A stretch of DNA of 64,000 bases. Origin: Iris pallida (lineage: Eukaryota > Streptophyta > Magnoliopsida > Asparagales > Iridaceae). This document shows positions 59,162-64,000 of this stretch, piece by piece (positions within the stretch are counted from its first letter, which is position 1; each line of letters starts with the position of its first letter). Below the pieces are notes generated by a model. That model was not told the DNA's origin. It did not search any database and saw only the letters and a list, made by a program, of their open reading frames with translations. Location of the stretch: contig JANAVB010005597.1 of NCBI GenBank assembly GCA_029216955.1, positions 42,579,311 to 42,643,310 of the forward strand, given 5' to 3'. Position numbers and translations under genes: made by a program.

Positions 59162-60861
59162 ATGCACTCCCCCTCCCTTCTCCAGCACTCCCAGCTGCTG
59201 TCCAACGCTAAAAAGATGGAGGACGGGCAGAGGGAGAGGCATTCCAGTCTAGCGTGGCTAGGAGTGCTGAAACTGCCGGAGCTCCTCAAGTCGGAGACCG
59301 TGCGGTCGCTGCACGCGACCATCGACAACGAGTGGGAGTCCGTCCACAGAAGCGCCTGCCAGACCGCTGCGGGGCGGGCCCTCTGGAACCACGTGATCCA
59401 CGACCCCGTGGCCGGGATCCTGGCCGGCGAGAGCTTCCTCAGGAGCCTCTACGACAAGATGAGGAAAGATTGGCTCGAGAACGCCCGAGAAGTGTCCGGC
59501 GTGATCCTAGCCGTAAGAACCTTGTGGTTCGACGCCAAGCTCGAAGCCGCAATCAACTCGTTTGGTTCTTCGGATGACGGGGGAGCCCAGGTGGTACTCC
59601 TCGGCGCAGGTCAGTTGATCTGTAGTAACTTCGACAAAAAGAAACTGCATGAATTGAATTAGACAGTAATAGTTACAAAAGGTCTCGGCATTAGCAATTG
59701 GTAATAGCCAATCAAAGTTAGTACACTGTAATATAATAGTAATCGCAATGTAATCAAATGGACGCATTTCGAGGTTTAGAATAGTAGTAATTACATAATT
59801 GCATATGAACAATGAAAACTGTAAAAAAAAAAAAAAAAAAACTCCTTGTTTTCTAGTATATAGATCAAACTAAGAAAATTTAATTGTTTCCTGCACATAT
59901 ATAGGATTTCTTAGATAAGCAAATAGTTTTTTATTTATTTATTTATTTTTTTTTTTTAGGAAAAGAACTTCATATATATTAAAAAGGTTCAGAACGCATG
60001 TCCGGCTGGACATGTGTCGAAATACATAGAGTAGAAATGAAATTTGAATGACTATGAAGAAGAGTATCTGAAGCTAGAGAATGAGCACAGATGTTTGCAT
60101 TTCTTCTTGTGTAGGAGAAGGTAATGCTAGAGTTGAACTTTGCAGCTGTACTAGCGTCTTCGATAAGCAAATAGTTAATAACGATTTTCGTAAAACAAAA
60201 AAAATCAAATAACATGGAGAAATGGGACTAAACTGCAGGTATGGATGCTAGGGCCTTTCGTCTTGCCTGTTTGAAGGAATGCAGTGTTTTCGAAGTGGAT
60301 TTCCCCGAACTTCTGCGAGTGAAAGCTGCTCTCCTGCAGGAAGCAATGGGGTCGGACGAGCACCAGCAGAAAATGATGACGGCGAAGTCCCTGGTAAGAG
60401 TCCACGCCGACATCCGCGACGGCGACTGGACCGAGAAACTCCAGAGATGTGGTTTCGTTCCCAGAAGGAACACGGTCTGGGTTCTCGAAGGCATAATCTA
60501 CTACCTCCACCACACGGAGGCCATGCAGGTCCTCCAGTCCATAGCGGACAACTGCGCGCAGACCCGCACCGTCCTGCTGGCCGACTTCATGAACAAGTCC
60601 TCGGTCTCTCTCTCCCACTCTACCTTCCATTTCTACAGCGACTGGCCCGACCAGCTGCTGCCGACCCTCGGGTTCTCCGACATCAAGCTTTCGCAGATAG
60701 GAGACCCGGACGCCCATTTTGGGCTGCTCCATGATCCCCAGAACCTGTTCAACAAGTTGCGGAAAGTGCCGAGGTCTGTACAAGCCCTCCCGGAGGACGG
60801 AACGCCCTGCAGGCGGCTGTACCTGGTAGAAGCATCAGGTTTTCCCAATCAGGCAACCTAG
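59162..60861 (+). CDS. SAM-dependent methyltransferase, leucine carboxyl methyltransferase family
   Basis: Two exons, 59162-59609 and 60239-60861 (356 residues), donor AG|GTCAGT and acceptor CTGCAG, phase 1. Exon 1 carries the family's CQTAAGRALW, DPVAGILAGESFL and ILAVRTLWFD, then the SAM-binding VVLLGAG. Exon 2 begins at MDARAFRLACL, completing the LGAGxDxRAxR motif, followed by FEVDFPELLRVK (acidic ribose-binding Asp), VWVLEGIIYYL and the C-terminal GDPDAHFGLLHDP. This is the LCMT/PPM-like family (plant homologue At5g42760 as I recall). The substrate is not known from sequence. Starts at 59162 or 59216 are both in frame; homology begins after 59216. No internal stop, so it appears functional. 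Confidence 0.85.
59929..60161 (-). mobile_element. LINE 3' fragment in the intron, 15-bp TSD
   Basis: Flanked by perfect copies of GATAAGCAAATAGTT (59914-59928 and 60162-60176). On the minus strand it encodes the end of a LINE RNase H-like region (FSYTRRNANICAHSLAS) and then a poly-A-rich tail (seen as TTTTTATTTATTTATTTTTT on the plus strand). A 5'-truncated insertion by target-primed reverse transcription. Confidence 0.85.
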
Positions 60862-61270
<409 letters not shown>

Positions 61271-61364
61271 ACCGAGTGGTCCTACAACTTGGTCCAAAGG
61301 CCACCAATTCGGCCCAAAGACCCAAATCCCCAGAAGGCGCACACACGGCCGTATCGGTCAGCCT

Positions 61365-61560
61365 AGTCACCTCTAGCTCAACTCAAGTGGCTAAGGTGTG
61401 AGACATCCTCTTGGGTGGTTGTAGGTTCGAGTCACGGAAGAAACAATTAATTCCTCATTAGAAAATTAATTGGCACCATCAGTGCAGTTGCGGATCAGGC
61501 GCGAGTGCGGAGCCTTAGGATCTGGTATGGGGCCTACCGGCCAATGGGAATCCATACTGA
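61365..61560 (+). mobile_element. tRNA-derived SINE candidate
   Basis: TAGCTCAACTCAAGTGG (A-box-like, 61374-61390) and GGTTCGAGTC (B-box, 61424-61433) are spaced as in tRNA-related plant SINEs. The 3' end and a TSD are not clear. Confidence 0.45.
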
Positions 61561-62363
61561 ATTTTGTCATGGAAAACAATCCAGAGGATATGCAATCCAC
61601 CACCCATCCCAATACTCCGATAAATTTGTTTCTTGTTGCTCTTCAAAAGATTTATCAGAATGTTTTGGGTTATTTTCTGTCACGTAAAAATGTTAAAGTG
61701 ATTCTAGTGTTAATAGAAGTCATCAATATCAGCATCCAGACATTCACCAAGAGAGAGAAATATACTCTAACATACTAGCCAAGCTTACATTTTCCATTCT
61801 TTAAGTTGAAGAGCACTGCCATCCTCTCTCAAACACCCAAGGAGGATGCTTGTAATTGTAGATTGAAACAGATTTATATCTTTGGTGCATTGATGCTTGT
61901 TAACTTTATGATATACAATTGAGAGCGACTAGTTCATGCCAGACTTGACTTACAGTGACCAAGGAGATCAATTCCTGGATTTGTTGTTTCACCATGAACA
62001 TCTGAATCTGTTTATCCTTCACTCCCACCGACTTGGGACCAGCTAGGCTGGTCAAGAGAACTCTAGGTATTTATTTCATCCAGGTTTCCGGAAGTAAGTA
62101 ATGTTCCTTCTTCTTTTTTTCAATCGTGCTGCTGGTGGGCAGCGGAAGTCAGATTTGCTGCTTCTTACGAAGCACGGAGACTCCAAAGAAATATCCATTC
62201 AGCATCCGTGTGGAACTCGTATCGGGCATTTCCATGGACACTCCAAAAAATACTAGCATGCACTGAAATAATTGCCGAATCTGTGTCTCCGTGTCTGAAT
62301 TGTGTCCGTGCAGCATAAGTTATGTCCCTTGCGACCACAACGGTAGTAAACACCCAGATACTC
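61561..62363. other. Intergenic, nothing firm recognised
   Basis: Short open frames only, without domains. A GTGTCTCCGTGTCTGAATTG phrase at about 62281 recalls similar TGACAC/GTGTC-rich phrases at about 2390 and 57895, possibly a dispersed repeat. Confidence 0.4.
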
Positions 62364-62815
62364 TTAGAGTCCGCTTGACAATAGTAGGGATAGCAGTTAC
62401 GAGGTGTTTTTAAAGTACCGGTTATGAGCGATTACAAGGGATCCGATTTTGGACGATTTTTAAATAGTGTTTTTAAATCAGTCCAATCCATGCTTGGTAA
62501 TTCACTAACGAACGGTTCTGAAAGTTTTTTTACGTGAATAAAATTAAATAGAGAAGGGTACCATTAGTTATAATTATATTTTTTTTGTGAGAATATAAAT
62601 GAAATAAAATAATAAAGGTGCTCAAAATCTACCATTACAAGCCATCCAAAATTATATTACATCGTTTTGTTTTTTTTTTTGGTGGGTGGGGGGGGGGGGG
62701 GGGGGGGGAGGTTGAGCCGACCAAAATTAGTGCCTAACAAATATAAGTTTTCATAAATGGTGGGTTTAAAAATACCCCAAATCCAATAAAAATACCGTTA
62801 CCAAGCAGACCCTAA
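62364..62815. mobile_element. hAT-type MITE candidate
   Basis: Imperfect inverted ends: TTAGAGTCCGCTTGACAA at 62364 against the complement TTAGGGTCTGCTTGGTAA at the right end. Such TAGGGTCTGTTTGG termini are common in plant hAT MITEs. No coding capacity; contains a poly-G run (62683-62710). An 8-bp TSD is not evident. Confidence 0.5.
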
Positions 62816-63252
62816 GGCTATGGTTGAAATGAGAAGGTTGGACTAGCTTAGATGGGTGGATACAATTGAAGATATGATAAGAACGGAATTCACTCATAAG
62901 AAATCAGGGGTGAGTTCAATCAAGAATCAAGTGTAGATGAGGAAAAACATTATAGAAGTCTGAGCATGTGCAGTGCGCAGCGGAGACGAACAGATGCACA
63001 AGATCAAGATTTGATAATCAAAATCAGTGTCATCTAATCAAACAGTATGCCAAAATCAGTGTCATATCCACATTGGTGTACCATGCACCGGTTCAGATAT
63101 GTTATAGGATTGTGGTTAAGGAGAGTGATAGGGTTGTAGTTTGAGTGGTTTGGAGCCTAAATATGTAAGATATCTCGGTTGTACATGTTACAAAAGTGAC
63201 AGCCACCATCATGTAGCTACCTACACATAGAGCCAACCCAAATTTATACCAA

Positions 63253-63255
<3 letters not shown>
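62816..63255. other. Intergenic, nothing firm recognised
   Basis: Duplicated ATCAGTGTCAT phrases at about 63023 and 63057 only. Confidence 0.4.

Positions 63256-63312
<57 letters not shown>
63256..63312. repeat. (TA)n microsatellite
   Basis: Uninterrupted TA run, located at what would be the 3' tail side of the minus-strand LINE. Confidence 0.9.
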
Positions 63313-63316
<4 letters not shown>

Positions 63317-63381
63317 AGGTAATTATTATTCATACTTAAAACTGTTACATCTCGGCAATCAGGAGGTAAGTCCCTGATTCT

Positions 63382-64000
63382 TTAAACAATAAATATCATC
63401 CTCAATATTATACAATATAGGCTTCTTTCCGATGAGTATTTTTGCTCAAAAATACGAGCGTTTCGCTCCCTCCAAACGTGCCAAACTGCTGCAGCTAGCC
63501 GTAGTCGGGCCTCTGTGTACCATTCCACTCCTCTGCTCTTCCCGCTTAATATTTGTTCCAAGACTTCATCTGATCCCAAGTCCCAACTGGCTTGGAGGTT
63601 GAGCTTACGTTCCTGCTCCTTCCATATTCGTCGAGAGACTTCGCAACCGAAGAACATGTGTCTCGCAGTTTCCTCGCTTTGCCAACACATAACACAGCAT
63701 GAGTTCATGATCTGAATTTGAAACCTGTCGAGTCTATCCATGGTCAGAAGTCTTCCCCGAAACAGTTTGTAAAGGCACAACTGCATCTTCCTCGCGTTTT
63801 GCTTGCACCAGACTACATCAGCCGTCCCCCAAACGTCATGTGCCTCCCGTGCTTGGTTTTACGCGACTTTGGAGCTGAACTCGCCGTTGGCGGACTCAAA
63901 CCAGATCCAGTTATCTGCTGTGAGGTTGGGGTCAATCCGCAACTGTTGTATGAGCGGCCCGAGAATGTGAGCGCGCGGGAGTCCTTCAAACGACTAGCGC
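63382..64000 (-). pseudogene. LINE ORF2 end with zinc-binding domain (leaves window at right)
   Basis: The minus strand encodes the zf-RVT region of a plant non-LTR retrotransposon: FRGRLLTMDRLDR, CVMCWQSEETARHMFFGC (CxxC...H...C zinc ligands), IWKEQ and AAAVWHVWRERNARIFEQ. Upstream toward 64000 the pattern continues (WIWFESANGEFSSKVA), with an in-frame TAA at about 63861, so the copy is inactive. The reverse transcriptase itself lies beyond the window. Confidence 0.85.

Noticed and set aside
61374..61433. A functional tRNA gene
   Set aside because: A- and B-box-like motifs are present, but no cloverleaf with acceptor stem can be drawn; a SINE head is more likely.

Overview
The window is plant nuclear DNA. 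It holds spliced genes with GT/AG introns, Ty1/copia and Ty3/gypsy retrotransposons primed by initiator-Met tRNA, an En/Spm (CACTA) transposon, LINEs and long microsatellites. The host genes resemble angiosperm genes (PMT28-type putative methyltransferase; plant leucine-carboxyl-methyltransferase-like protein). The species cannot be named from sequence alone. I see no tRNA, rRNA, CRISPR or prokaryotic feature.

Layout. (1) 1-1533: 5' part of a copia element on the minus strand (gag, G-rich leader, primer site, 122-bp LTR). It sits just past exon 3 of a PMT28-type gene (1634-3567, minus) that shows two one-base frameshifts. The 3' half of that gene is absent and may lie left of the window beyond the retroelement. 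(2) 3568-4946: AT-rich intergenic DNA. (3) 4947-57856: one very old, short-LTR copia element (plus strand) stretched to about 53 kb by later insertions. (4) 57857-61000: intergenic DNA and a two-exon SAM-dependent methyltransferase gene (59162-60861, plus), the one apparently intact host gene, with a LINE tail in its intron. (5) 61000-64000: microsatellites, a tRNA-like SINE candidate, a hAT-type MITE candidate and a LINE ORF2 end leaving the window.

The old copia element can be followed through its insertions by protein fragments and target-site duplications (TSDs): 5' LTR (4947-5119); inserted minus-strand copia with both LTRs (5481-11740); gag; a 9.7-kb CACTA element with TSD CTC (12538-22206); gag again; a Tekay-like gypsy element with one complete and one truncated LTR (22384-31815); a short pre-integrase piece; a solo LTR of the same gypsy family with TSD TTTCG (31887-34547); integrase; a stack of LTR-derived DNA (35480-55019) containing a 4.3-kb solo LTR (TSD TCCTG) and a 7.5-kb gag-pol-less LTR element (TSD ATAGC); an RT piece with YVDD; a degenerate solo LTR (TSD TGGAT/TGAAT); RT/RNase H; and the 3' LTR (57690-57856).

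None of the transposon genes reads as fully functional. The gypsy pol has TAG stops and frameshifts, and the CACTA transposase has a TGA and a frameshift. The most unusual element is the 7.5-kb non-coding LTR retroelement at 42100-49602. Its LTRs are equal in length and nearly identical, its TSD is perfect, and it is filled with short inverted repeats instead of coding sequence.
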